A stretch of 29,988 nucleotides of DNA from Christensenella sp. UBA5327 (GTDB taxonomy: Bacteria > Bacillota > Clostridia > Christensenellales > Aristaeellaceae), in contig DHQX01000039.1 in the NCBI GenBank assembly GCA_002411105.1, forward strand, positions 1-29,988, written 5' to 3'. The notes beneath the pieces are model-generated. The model saw only the letters and a program-made list of their open reading frames with translations, did not search any database and had not been told where the DNA came from. Below, piece by piece: positions 7,331 to 14,800 of the stretch. Each line of letters opens with the position of its first letter. The stretch's first letter is position 1. The position numbers and the translations under genes are program-made.

Positions 7331-8425
7331 TCATCCCAGTGTCTCGGCCTTGATCAGCGCCCGGCGCAGCATCGCCTCATCCACTTTCCCGGGCGCGTCC
7401 GCCATGTCCTGCTGGCTGAGGGCATCCGGCAGCAGCGCCAGCAGCCGCGCGTCGTCCAGGGCGATCCCCAGGCCCTGGAGCGTGCAGGGAATGTCCAGCC
7501 TCCCCAGGAAGTCCCGAAGCAGCAGCGCCTGGTCCTCCTTCCCTTCCAGGCACAGCTGCACCAGGCTGCCCCAGGCCACCACATCCCCGTGCAGGTGGCG
7601 CGCCACCTCAGGCAGCTCATGCAGGGCGTAATACAGCGCGTGGGCCAGGCCACCGTTGAAGCGGTCCTGCACCAGGAGGCTCACAAGCCCCGTGTTGATG
7701 ATGCACATTTGGCAGGCCAGCCGGAAGGCCGCGCTGTCCAGGCCCCGCTTCGCGTCATCAAGCGCCGCCTCCCCCACCGCCATCAGCGCCTCATAGCCCA
7801 TCCTGGCCACCGCCAGGCCCAGGCGGTCGTTATAGCCGAGCGCCTCGTCCCCCGCCTTGTATGCCGCTTCCACATGTTTGGTGAGGCTGTCGCCAATGCC
7901 TGCCCGCAGGTACATAGCGGGGGAAGCGGCCAGGATGCCGGTGTGGATGAACACATGCAGGGGCGGCGCATCCAGAAACAGGAAGGGATCATAGGCCGTA
8001 AGCCCCGGGTGATGCAGCACCGACAGCGCCGTGGCAGCAGCGCAGGTGGCAGGGATGGTGGGCAGCGTGATCACAGGCTTTGCGGCATAGTGGGCAGCCG
8101 CCTTGGCGGTGTCAATGGCCCGGCCGCCCCCCATGCCCAGGATCACGCCCGCCTCAAGCACCCGGGCTGCCTCCGCCGCCTCCTGGGCGGTTTCCATGGT
8201 GGCCTCGCCCGAAAAAGGGCGCACTGACAGCGTGATGCCCTGGCTGGCAACCGCCTCCTGCAGGGGGTAAAACCCTGCGGCCAGCGCCCTGTCTCCGCCG
8301 ATGAGCAGCGCCTTTTTGCCATAGGGGCGCATGGCGTCCCCCACGCCGGAATAGGCCATGGACCCCACGGTGAATGGCGGGTGGGCACAGGTCAGGCAGG
8401 CCTGGGGGTTGGAAAGCTTCTTCAT
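7331..8425 (-). CDS. Iron-containing alcohol dehydrogenase family protein, glycerol dehydrogenase-like
   Basis: This is a cytoplasmic NAD(P)-dependent dehydrogenase of the GldA branch of group III alcohol dehydrogenases. The 364 residues carry the nucleotide-binding GMGGGRAIDTAKAAA (about 97-110), the TLPTIPATCAAATALSVL segment that matches the GldA TLPTIAST region, and all three expected metal ligands: D in AGIGDSLTKH (about 178), H in GGLAHALYYAL (about 260) and H in HLHGDVVAWG (about 276). It should therefore be an active metalloenzyme. The ATG overlaps the aminotransferase stop (ATGA). Lying between an aminotransferase and an amino-acid permease, it may reduce the 2-oxo acid made by the aminotransferase, or act on another hydroxyl compound; this is inference. 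GldA itself is less likely because no other glycerol genes are near. Confidence 0.85.
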   Translation of the reverse strand: MKKLSNPQACLTCAHPPFTVGSMAYSGVGDAMRPYGKKALLIGGDRALAAGFYPLQEAVASQGITLSVRPFSGEATMETAQEAAEAARVLEAGVILGMGGGRAIDTAKAAAHYAAKPVITLPTIPATCAAATALSVLHHPGLTAYDPFLFLDAPPLHVFIHTGILAASPAMYLRAGIGDSLTKHVEAAYKAGDEALGYNDRLGLAVARMGYEALMAVGEAALDDAKRGLDSAAFRLACQMCIINTGLVSLLVQDRFNGGLAHALYYALHELPEVARHLHGDVVAWGSLVQLCLEGKEDQALLLRDFLGRLDIPCTLQGLGIALDDARLLALLPDALSQQDMADAPGKVDEAMLRRALIKAETLG

Positions 8426-9597
8426 AAATCGTTCAGCCTGGACAGCCGCCTCAGGGCTTCCGTCAAGCTCTCCTCACTGCGGGCAAAGTGCAGGCGCATG
8501 AGCCCGGTTTCCGGCTCCCCCATAAAAAAGCTGGAGCCAGGCACCGCGGCCACACCAATGTGCTCGGTCATGTATTCGCAAAAGGCCAGGTCACTGAAGC
8601 CTCTAAACCGGGACAGCGCCAGAAAACGGCTGATGTCCACCATCACAAAGTAGCTGCCCTGGGGCTTGGTATGGGGCAGGCCAATCGCCTCAAGGCCAGA
8701 CAGGAACAGCTGGCGCTTGGCGGTGTAGATATCGGTCAGACCCCGATAGTATTCGGGCCCGGCCTTAAGCCCCGCCACCGCCGCTGCCTGAAGGGGCGCC
8801 GCCGCCCCCACGGTGAGAAAGTCATGCACCTTCCGTGCGGCCTCCACCGCCTGCTCAGGGCCAATCAGATAGCCCAGGCGCCAGCCGGTGATGGAGTAGG
8901 TCTTGGACAGCGAGCTCACCGTCAGGCAGTGGTCCCACATGCCGGGAAGGGCGGACAGGCGCACATGGATGTTGGGGGCATAGACGATATGCTCATACAC
9001 CTCATCGGTGATGATCCAGGCGTCATGGGCTTTGGCCAGGGTGCCGATTTTCATCAGCTCCTCCCGGGTAAACACCTTGCCGCAGGGGTTTTGTGGGTTG
9101 CATACCACCAGGGCCTTGACGCCGCCGGCAAACGCCGCCTCCAGCGCCTGCCAATCCACCGCGTAATCCGGCGGAAGAAGCGGCACAAACACCGCCTCGG
9201 CCCCCGCGATGATGGCATCCGCCCCGTAGTTCTCATAAAAGGGGGAGAACACCGCCACCTTGTCCCCGGGGTTGATCACTGCCAGCATCGCACACACCAT
9301 GGCCTCCGTCGCCCCGCAGGTGACCACCATCTGGGTTTCCGGGTCAATCTCCCGGCCAATCGCAGCCCCTTGCTTGTCCGCCAGCGCGCGGCGGAAGGCG
9401 GCAGCGCCGTAAGTGATCTCGTACTGATGGGGGCCCGCAAAGGCAGCTACGGCCAAAGCCTCCATCAAGGCCCGGGGCGGATCAAAATCCGGAAAACCCT
9501 GGGAGAGGTTGATCGCCCCCACGCCATCAGCAATGCGCGTCATGCGCCGGATGACCGACTCTGTAAACCTCCCGGTGCGCTGGCTGATCTGTGGCAT
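8422..9597 (-). CDS. PLP-dependent class I/II aminotransferase
   Basis: This fold-type I aminotransferase moves an amino group from an amino acid to a 2-oxo acid. It has 391 residues. Seen in order: INLSQGFPDFDPP near residue 30, QYEITYGAAAFR near 78, CGATEAM near 113, the substrate/PLP-binding NPQNPCGKVF near 167, DEVYEHIVY near 197, the Schiff-base lysine in SSLSKTYSITGWRLGY (about 232), and the C-terminal arginine in MRLHFARSEE. The pattern resembles the kynurenine/methionine aminotransferase (YbdL-like) group. AAAGGAGGGG precedes the ATG. It is the first gene of the operon and is preceded by a perfect inverted repeat at 9613-9630. Together with the transporter it probably begins the breakdown of the imported amino acid. 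Confidence 0.9.
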   Translation of the reverse strand: MPQISQRTGRFTESVIRRMTRIADGVGAINLSQGFPDFDPPRALMEALAVAAFAGPHQYEITYGAAAFRRALADKQGAAIGREIDPETQMVVTCGATEAMVCAMLAVINPGDKVAVFSPFYENYGADAIIAGAEAVFVPLLPPDYAVDWQALEAAFAGGVKALVVCNPQNPCGKVFTREELMKIGTLAKAHDAWIITDEVYEHIVYAPNIHVRLSALPGMWDHCLTVSSLSKTYSITGWRLGYLIGPEQAVEAARKVHDFLTVGAAAPLQAAAVAGLKAGPEYYRGLTDIYTAKRQLFLSGLEAIGLPHTKPQGSYFVMVDISRFLALSRFRGFSDLAFCEYMTEHIGVAAVPGSSFFMGEPETGLMRLHFARSEESLTEALRRLSRLNDL

Positions 9598-9612
9598 GGC
9601 CCCTCCTTTCTT

Positions 9613-9630
9613 GTTGCATGATTATGCAAC
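9613..9630. promoter_or_regulatory. Operator-like inverted repeat before the aminotransferase operon
   Basis: GTTGCAT-GATT-ATGCAAC is a perfect repeat with 7-base arms and a 4-base spacer, 5-10 bases upstream of the ribosome binding site. A -10-like GATAAT on the minus strand (9642-9647) would place transcription start just before it. The symmetry is typical of GntR or similar dimeric repressors; the regulator is not in the window. Confidence 0.5.
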
Positions 9631-9651
9631 TATGTCGCTACATTATCACGT

Positions 9652-9665
9652 TTTAAGCGCTTTGT
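9652..9665 (+). promoter_or_regulatory. Possible CcpA (cre-like) site
   Basis: TTTAAGCGCTTTGT agrees with the cre consensus TGWAARCGYTWNCW at all but two fixed positions, with the core AAGCGCTT intact. It lies upstream of the minus-strand amino-acid operon. A single degenerate match in this region is weak evidence. Confidence 0.3.
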
Positions 9666-9842
9666 ACAGGGTCTTATGCGGTTTGTTCGCAATTTTATTA
9701 ATAACCCTGTGTGACCTCGTTTTCCGCCATGCCCCGGCCGGCGTCCGGCACCGCCCTTTGTGGGTTTTCCTGTGGTCTCCCCAGCAGCGACATATGAGTC
9801 CTTTTATTCAGCGTAGCCACTTGATGGGAATACAGCATGACA

Positions 9843-9873
9843 CTCCCATCGCATCCTGGGGAGAGGTTTTTTT
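9843..9873 (+). terminator. Terminator-like hairpin in the intergenic region
   Basis: CTCCCA pairs with TGGG(G)AG over an 8-base loop, followed by AGG and seven T. No gene on the plus strand ends here, so it would either end a short untranslated transcript or be fortuitous. Confidence 0.3.
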
Positions 9874-9900
9874 GCGCAGACCCATGAAGCGCTGATCAAT

Positions 9901-9920
9901 ATATGGATTTAAATTCATAT
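9901..9920. repeat. Near-perfect 20-base AT-rich palindrome
   Basis: ATATGGATTTAAATTCATAT has ten-base arms with one mismatch. It lies about 115 bases upstream of the -35 of the binding-protein promoter; it could be a protein-binding site, but nothing identifies the protein. Confidence 0.3.
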
Positions 9921-10035
9921 TTCGATGTTCTTTAATCGTTCTTTGCAATTCTATTTCTCTGTTTTTTTCTTATTTTTTACTCATCATTCCTGCTCACCCT
10001 CTTTTCAGAACTTATATTTAATCGCAATTTATGTA

Positions 10036-10064
10036 TTGACATGCACTCTGAAGCGTTGTACACT
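10036..10064 (+). promoter_or_regulatory. Promoter for the amino-acid binding protein
   Basis: A perfect -35 TTGACA (10036-10041), 17 bases, then TACACT (10059-10064). The coding start follows about 30 bases later, with GGAGG at 10081-10085. This is the strongest sigma-A promoter in the window. Confidence 0.75.
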
Positions 10065-10093
10065 GCCCCCATCACATCAAGGAGGATGACCCC

Positions 10094-10885
10094 ATGAAAA
10101 AACTGCTCGCAGGCCTGCTGGCCGCCCTCATGATCCTGTCCCTGACCTCATTTGCCCTGGCCACGGGCCGCCTGGACGCCATCAAGGCAGCGGGCAAGCT
10201 GGTGGTGGGTACCTCCCCTGACTACGCGCCCTATGAGTTTCCCGGGCCGGACGGCACCCCGGTGGGCGCTGACATAGACTTCGCAAAATACATCGCCCAG
10301 CAGCTGGGAGTTGAGCTGGTGGTGGAGTCCTACAGCTTTGAGGCAGTGCTGGCCGCCGTGGTCGCCGGCAAGATTGACATCGGCATCGCCGGCATGGACC
10401 CCACCCCCGAGCGCAGAGCCAGCATGGACTTCACCGATATCTACTACAACGAGACCAACCAGGTGATCCTCATCCACAAGGACAACGCGCAGAGCATCAA
10501 AACCCTGTCGGATTTCAAGGGTAAAAAGGTGGCCGCCCAGAACGGCACCCTGCAGCAGACCCTGGTGACCGAGCAGTTGCCTGACAGCGAACTGACCCTC
10601 ATCACCCTCATCCCTGACGGCGTGATGGAGCTGCTCACCAAAAAGGTGGCGGGCCTGGCCCTGGCCAGCGTGGTGGCCGACCAATACGTGGCCAACTACC
10701 CAGACCTGGTGATCTGTGAGTCCAAGTTCGACTATGTCTCCTCCGGCATCGCTGCCGCCGTACCCAAGGACGAGCCGGAGCTGCTGGCAGCGCTCAACGG
10801 GATCATCGCCAAGGTGGTGGAGGAAAAACTCTTCTACCAGTGGGTTGACACCGCGGTGGCGCTGAACAACGAGATGAACAAGTAA
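10094..10885 (+). CDS. Polar amino acid ABC transporter substrate-binding protein
   Basis: This extracytoplasmic binding protein of SBP family 3 should capture the amino acid for the permease/ATPase encoded divergently at 5923-7318. Of its 263 residues, about the first 23 form a signal peptide (KK, hydrophobic core, SFALA cleavage site). The mature part begins LDAIKAAGKLVVGTSPDYAP, the usual family start, followed by VGADIDFAKYIAQQLG and IDIGIAGMDPTPERRASMDF. There is no lipobox cysteine, so it does not look like a conventional Gram-positive lipoprotein. GGAGG lies 8 bases before the ATG. Its strong separate promoter fits the need for more binding protein than membrane subunits. Ligand unknown. 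Confidence 0.93.
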   Translation: MKKLLAGLLAALMILSLTSFALATGRLDAIKAAGKLVVGTSPDYAPYEFPGPDGTPVGADIDFAKYIAQQLGVELVVESYSFEAVLAAVVAGKIDIGIAGMDPTPERRASMDFTDIYYNETNQVILIHKDNAQSIKTLSDFKGKKVAAQNGTLQQTLVTEQLPDSELTLITLIPDGVMELLTKKVAGLALASVVADQYVANYPDLVICESKFDYVSSGIAAAVPKDEPELLAALNGIIAKVVEEKLFYQWVDTAVALNNEMNK

Positions 10886-10898
10886 AAAGCCGATCGTC

Positions 10899-10934
10899 AA
10901 AAAACGCGGGGCGCTTTTGACAGCGCCCCGCGTT
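10899..10934. terminator. Bidirectional intrinsic terminator
   Basis: AACGCGGGGCGCT (10903-10915) is perfectly complementary to AGCGCCCCGCGTT (10922-10934) around a 6-base loop. On the minus strand it runs into six T (10904-10899), a strong terminator for the L25 gene. On the plus strand it follows the binding-protein gene by 17 bases, with a weaker TTGGTTT tail. Confidence 0.85.
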
Positions 10935-10955
10935 GGTTTGTGCAGACAGATCGGC

Positions 10956-11603
10956 TTATTCCTGCTCAGCTTCCTCAGCGGCGGGTTCCTCAGCGGCGAC
11001 CTCGCCTTCAGCCTCGGCCTCAGCCTCAGGCTCTTCCTGGATGCGGGGGTGGCTGACGGTGAAGATCACCCGGTCAGGCTCCATATCCGTGGCAATGCCT
11101 TCAGGCAGGCTCACGTCGGCCACGGTGAGGTTGTCCCCCGCCTCCATATGGGAGACGTCAATGTCAATGGTGTTGGGGATATCACCCGGCAGGCCGGTCA
11201 CCGGCAGCGTATCCAGATGCTGGAGGAACTCAAGCTGCTTGTGCAGCACGTCTTCCCTGCCCAGGGGCTTGATGAACACATCCGCCTTGGTCTCCACATC
11301 CAGGTCGATATGCTGGAAGGTGACATGCAGGCACTCCCGGGTGACGGGGGCGTACTGCACTTCCTTGAGCATGGCGTTGTAGACCTTGCGGCCCAGGGTC
11401 AGCTTGAACACCGCCATCCGGCCGTTCTGGGAGAGGGACTTCATCAGCTCATCCTTTTTGATGGAGAAGGACAGGGAGTCCTCGCCCCGGGCGGAGATGG
11501 AGGCCGGCAGCAAGCCCTCTTTGCGCAGGCTTTTGATGCCGCCCTTGCTCATGGGCTCCCGGTGCTGGATCTTTATCTTCAAAGAATCCGTTGTTTTGGT
11601 CAT
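10956..11603 (-). CDS. rplY: Ribosomal protein L25 / general stress protein Ctc
   Basis: This is a member of the L25/TL5/Ctc family, which binds 5S rRNA in the large subunit; in Bacillus Ctc is a stress protein. The protein has the two-domain length (215 residues): an N-terminal L25 domain with the typical KSLRKEGLLPASISARGE segment, a C-terminal Ctc beta domain (ITH-like DIDVSHMEAGDNLTVADV, about residues 145-162), and an acidic E/A-rich tail of about 30 residues. I chose the ATG at 11603, which has GAGGTG six bases upstream; the longer frame would begin with TTG inside that leader. It has its own extended -10 promoter and a strong terminator, so it is monocistronic. The tail is low complexity and probably disordered. 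Confidence 0.88.
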   Translation of the reverse strand: MTKTTDSLKIKIQHREPMSKGGIKSLRKEGLLPASISARGEDSLSFSIKKDELMKSLSQNGRMAVFKLTLGRKVYNAMLKEVQYAPVTRECLHVTFQHIDLDVETKADVFIKPLGREDVLHKQLEFLQHLDTLPVTGLPGDIPNTIDIDVSHMEAGDNLTVADVSLPEGIATDMEPDRVIFTVSHPRIQEEPEAEAEAEGEVAAEEPAAEEAEQE

Positions 11604-11695
11604 GTGATTCACCTCATCGTTCAATTTTGTGGAAGCCGTTCGCAGCGCTCAGCCAGCGCGGCCGGCTCCCTGTTCCCTCCCGGGAAATCCAATGA

Positions 11696-11724
11696 ATTAT
11701 ATCATGTTTTGCCGGATGATGCAA
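11696..11724 (-). promoter_or_regulatory. Promoter for the L25/Ctc gene
   Basis: On the minus strand TTGCAT (11719-11724), 17 bases, then a perfect TATAAT (11696-11701) preceded by TGA, an extended -10. It leaves a leader of about 85 bases before the ATG. It looks like a housekeeping promoter, not sigma-B. Confidence 0.75.
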
Positions 11725-11743
11725 AAAAGCCTTAGGCCGCGCC

Positions 11744-12496
11744 TTACAAGTCAATCTCCAGCGTCACCGGGCAGTGGTCTGAGCCATAGACCTGGCTCTG
11801 GATGGTGGCCGCTTTGATCTTCTCATCCAGCCCGCTTGACACCAGGAAGTAGTCAATGCGCCAGCCGGTGTTGTTGGCCCGGGCATTGGAGCGGTAGCTC
11901 CACCAGGAGTAGGCATCCCGCCTGTCAGGGTAGAGATGCCGGAAGGTGTCGGTGAATCCGGCGCCCAGAAGCTCGGTCATTTTCGCCCGCTCCTGGTCAG
12001 AAAAGCCGGGGTTAAAGCGGTTGGCAGCCGGATGCCTCAGGTCGATCTCCTGGTGGGCCACGTTCAGGTCTCCGCAGTAGATGACCGGCTTGTCAGCCGC
12101 CAAACTCCTGAGGTAGCTCCGCATCGCGTCCTCAAAATCCATCCGGTAGGGCAGGCGCTTAAGCTCGGGCTGCGCATTGGGCACATAGGCGTTGATCAGG
12201 TAGAATCTGTCATAGTCCAGTGTCATCACCCGGCCCTCATCCTGATGATCCCCGCCGATGCCATACACCACCTGCCGGGGCTCCTCCCGGGTGAACACCG
12301 CCGTGCCCGAATAGCCCGGGCGATGGGCGGAGTGCCAGTAGACAGTGTAGCCCGGCGGGTCATAGGCGGCCTGGCCTTCCTTCATTTTTGTCTCCTGCAG
12401 GCAGAAGATGTCCGCATCCTGGGCGATGAAGGCCTCGTCAAAGCCCTTGCCCAACACCGCCCTAAACCCGTTGACATTCCAGGATACCAGTTTCAT
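11744..12496 (-). CDS. xth: Exodeoxyribonuclease III (AP endonuclease, Xth/ExoA)
   Basis: This Mg-dependent enzyme cuts DNA at abasic sites and removes 3' blocking groups in base-excision repair. All hallmarks of the family are visible over 250 residues: WNVNGFRAVL at the N-terminus, the metal-binding glutamate in CLQETK (about 36), YSGTAVF (about 63), YVPN (about 100), the catalytic GDLNVAH (about 142-148), DAYSWWSYR (about 195), NTGWRIDYFL (about 209-218) and the terminal SDHCPV with the active-site D-H pair. AGGAG lies 9-10 bases before the ATG. It precedes the L25 gene on the same strand but that gene has its own promoter. Confidence 0.96.
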   Translation of the reverse strand: MKLVSWNVNGFRAVLGKGFDEAFIAQDADIFCLQETKMKEGQAAYDPPGYTVYWHSAHRPGYSGTAVFTREEPRQVVYGIGGDHQDEGRVMTLDYDRFYLINAYVPNAQPELKRLPYRMDFEDAMRSYLRSLAADKPVIYCGDLNVAHQEIDLRHPAANRFNPGFSDQERAKMTELLGAGFTDTFRHLYPDRRDAYSWWSYRSNARANNTGWRIDYFLVSSGLDEKIKAATIQSQVYGSDHCPVTLEIDL

Positions 12497-12542
12497 GTGT
12501 ATATGCTCCTTGCCGCGCCTGGCGCTGATTGTTCAAGGGGAG

Positions 12543-12563
12543 TATACCCAGAAAACGGGTATA
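12543..12563. promoter_or_regulatory. Inverted repeat upstream of the aldo/keto reductase
   Basis: TATACCC-AGAAAAC-GGGTATA has perfect 7-base arms and a 7-base spacer, 44 bases before the coding start and between divergent genes. It is a plausible operator or RNA hairpin. No convincing -35/-10 pair could be placed around it. Confidence 0.45.
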
Positions 12564-12606
12564 TTCTATGCAATATATGGCAACTACACTGCAGGAGGCG
12601 AAAAAC

Positions 12607-13596
12607 ATGTATCTGGCCAAGCAAAACCGCTATGACACCATGCAGTACAAGCGCGTGGGCAACAGCGGGCTCAAGCTCCCTTATGTGTCCCTGGGCCTGT
12701 GGCACAATTTTGGCAGCCAGTTTCCCCATGATAATTCCCGGGAGATGGCGCTGGGCGCCTTTGACCTGGGCATCACCCACTTTGACCTGGCCAACAACTA
12801 TGGCCCTACCCCCGGCAGCGCCGAGACCACCTTTGGCCGCATCATGAAGGAGGACCTGGCCCCCTACCGGGATGAGCTGATCATCTCCACCAAGTCGGGC
12901 TACCTGATGTGGGAAGGCCCCTACGGCGAGTGGGGCAGCCGCAAGCAGATGCTGGCCAGCCTGGACCAGAGCCTCAAACGCATGGGGCTTGAGTATGTGG
13001 ATATCTTCTATGCCCACAGGCCAGACCCGGACACGCCGCTGGAGGAGACCATGGGCGCCCTGGCCCAGGCCGTCCGCCAGGGCAAGGCGCTGTATGTGGG
13101 CATCTCCAACTACGGGCCCGAAAGGGCGGCCCAGGCCATCGATATGCTCGCTGATATGGGCATCCACTGCCTCATCCACCAGCCCCGCTACAACATCCTG
13201 GACCGGAAGCCCGAGGAGGGCCTGTATCAGGTGCTGGCTGACAAGGGCGTGGGCGCCATCCCCTTCTCCCCCCTGGCCCAGGGGCTGCTCACCAACCGCT
13301 ATCTAAACGGCATCCCGGCCGATTCCCGGGCGGGCGGCAAAAGCGTGTTCCTCAGCGCCGAGCAGGTGAACCAGGCCACGCTTGAAAAGATTGCCAAGCT
13401 CAATGCCATTGCCCAGGCCCGGGGACAGAGCCTGGCCCAGATGGCCATCTCCTGGTTGCACAAGGAGCCGGTCACTTCCTCGGTCATCATCGGCGCCAGC
13501 CGCCTCTCCCAGATTGAGGACTGCGTCAAGGCGCAGGATGCGGCCCCTTTGAGCGCCCAGGAGCTCAGGGCAATTGATGAGGCCGCGGGAATGTGA
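12607..13596 (+). CDS. gpr: Aldo/keto reductase, YghZ/Gpr (L-glyceraldehyde 3-phosphate reductase) type
   Basis: This NADPH-dependent TIM-barrel reductase belongs to the AKR14-like group; E. coli YghZ reduces L-glyceraldehyde 3-phosphate and methylglyoxal. The 329 residues follow YghZ closely: SLGLWHNFG, FDLGITHFDLANNYGPTPGSAE (catalytic D and Y), ELIISTKSGY (catalytic K), GLEYVDIFYAHRPD (catalytic H), GISNYGPERA, PFSPLAQGLL and the cofactor-binding VIIGASRLSQIED near the C-terminus. The start is the ATG at 12607, with AGGAGG eight bases upstream, and aligns with the YghZ N-terminus; the frame is open further upstream without a site. It is divergent from exonuclease III. A role in removing toxic aldehydes is the likely job. 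The symbol is by similarity. Confidence 0.9.
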   Translation: MYLAKQNRYDTMQYKRVGNSGLKLPYVSLGLWHNFGSQFPHDNSREMALGAFDLGITHFDLANNYGPTPGSAETTFGRIMKEDLAPYRDELIISTKSGYLMWEGPYGEWGSRKQMLASLDQSLKRMGLEYVDIFYAHRPDPDTPLEETMGALAQAVRQGKALYVGISNYGPERAAQAIDMLADMGIHCLIHQPRYNILDRKPEEGLYQVLADKGVGAIPFSPLAQGLLTNRYLNGIPADSRAGGKSVFLSAEQVNQATLEKIAKLNAIAQARGQSLAQMAISWLHKEPVTSSVIIGASRLSQIEDCVKAQDAAPLSAQELRAIDEAAGM

Positions 13597-13624
13597 TAGC
13601 GCATCATCCTGCCCGCTAAATGGC

Positions 13625-14791
13625 CTAACTGGCGCGCGCACCATCCGCTCTGAACAGCAGCCCCAAAGCAAAGGCTGCCATGATGGCCAGCCCCGCCCCC
13701 AGCATAAAGGGGGCGGCCGGGCCCAGGCCGTTCCAGAGCAGGCCAGCGATCAGGCTGGCCGGCAGCAGCGCCACCCCCACCAGGGTGCCATGCAGGCCCA
13801 GCATGGTGCCCTTTAGATTTTGTGGCGCAATCTGGGCGATGAAAGCGCGCTCCACCCCGGTGGTCATGGCGGTATAAACGCCGTACAGCACAAAGGAAGC
13901 GATCAGCTGCCAGGCGTTTTGAGCCAGCCCGAAGCCCAGGTATGCCAGGGCAAAAAGGCTGTAGCCCCCCACCAACAGCCGCTTGCGCCCCACCCGGTCT
14001 GACAGGCCGCCCAGCGGGATGGACAGCAGGGAGGCGATGAGGTTGTAGATAAAATAGAGCCAGATGGTCTGCACGCTGTCAAAGCCCAGGCTATAGGCCC
14101 GCAGCAGGAGAAAGGCGTTTGAGGAGTTGCCCAGGGTGAACACCGTGGCCACCGCCAGGTACAGCTTCAGCTGGCCATCCAGCTGCCGCACACCCTGCCA
14201 GAAGCGCTCCCGGGGTTTTAGCTGCCCGGATGCCTGCTTTTCTCTGATAAAAGCGAACATGCCCAGCGCCAATGCCGCCGGGATCATCGACCACAGGAAT
14301 ACTTGCCGGTAAGCGGCGGTATCCCTGGCCCTGCCGATCAAAACGGCACTGAGCATAATCCCCAGCGCCGCCCCCGCCATGTCCAAGGCCTTGTGCACGC
14401 CAAAGGCGCGTCCCAGGCCGTTTTCCTGGGCGCTCTGGGCCACCATCACATCCCGGGGCGAGGTGCGCAGCCCCTTGCCCAGGCGGTCTATCACCCTGGC
14501 CCCCAGGATGCCCGTCCAGGAGCCCGCAAACACCAGCGCCAGCTTATAGAAAACGCCCGTGGCATAGCCGATGAAAGCCAGCGGCTTCTTGCGTTTGAAG
14601 CGGTCGGTGAGATAGCCGGAAAACACCTTCAGCAGGCTGGCCAGGCTCTCCGCGATGCCCTCAATCAGCCCAACCAGCGCAGGGGTCGCGCCAAAGGTCC
14701 GGCTTAAATACAACGGGATAATGGGGTAGACCATCTCCGCTGAGATATCCGCAAAAAAGCTGACCAGCCCCAAAAATATGATATTCTTCAT
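13625..14791 (-). CDS. Major facilitator superfamily transporter
   Basis: This secondary transporter of the cytoplasmic membrane has 388 residues and about twelve hydrophobic segments. Loop 2-3 reads GYLTDRFKRKKPLA and the pseudo-repeat in the second half GGLSDRVGRKRLL, the two copies of MFS motif A. RVIDRLGKGLRTSPRDVM after segment 4 is typical of a widespread bacterial MFS group of unknown substrate. The ATG lies 9 bases after the stop of the next MFS gene and has no ribosome binding site, so it is probably translated by coupling. Drug, sugar or metabolite export are all possible. Confidence 0.85.
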   Translation of the reverse strand: MKNIIFLGLVSFFADISAEMVYPIIPLYLSRTFGATPALVGLIEGIAESLASLLKVFSGYLTDRFKRKKPLAFIGYATGVFYKLALVFAGSWTGILGARVIDRLGKGLRTSPRDVMVAQSAQENGLGRAFGVHKALDMAGAALGIMLSAVLIGRARDTAAYRQVFLWSMIPAALALGMFAFIREKQASGQLKPRERFWQGVRQLDGQLKLYLAVATVFTLGNSSNAFLLLRAYSLGFDSVQTIWLYFIYNLIASLLSIPLGGLSDRVGRKRLLVGGYSLFALAYLGFGLAQNAWQLIASFVLYGVYTAMTTGVERAFIAQIAPQNLKGTMLGLHGTLVGVALLPASLIAGLLWNGLGPAAPFMLGAGLAIMAAFALGLLFRADGARAS

Positions 14792-14800
14792 ACATCTAAT

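Larger units (their letters stand above)
9598..10093. other. Intergenic regulatory region between the divergent amino-acid operon and its binding protein
   Basis: This is the only gene-free stretch over 300 bases. It holds an operator-like inverted repeat, a cre-like site, a terminator-like hairpin, a near-perfect 20-base palindrome and the promoter of the binding protein, each listed separately. A further pair of arms, ACAGGGT (9666-9672) and ACCCTGT (9704-9710), could form a long-loop stem. The part from about 9898 to 10035 is markedly AT-rich compared with the flanks. No gene with a ribosome binding site was found in it. Confidence 0.7.

Noticed and set aside
8488..9621. 377-residue open frame antisense to the aminotransferase
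   Set aside because: A shadow of the GC-rich real gene, which has all aminotransferase motifs.
9632..9895. Open frame of 87 codons with a hydrophobic start in the intergenic gap
   Set aside because: No ribosome binding site, it overlaps the operator and control region of the opposite operon, and nothing in it resembles a known family.
11725..11746. Terminator after the exonuclease III gene
   Set aside because: There is a T-run on the minus strand, but only a 3-base stem (GCC-TAA-GGC) before it, and the T-run overlaps the L25 promoter -35; too weak to call.
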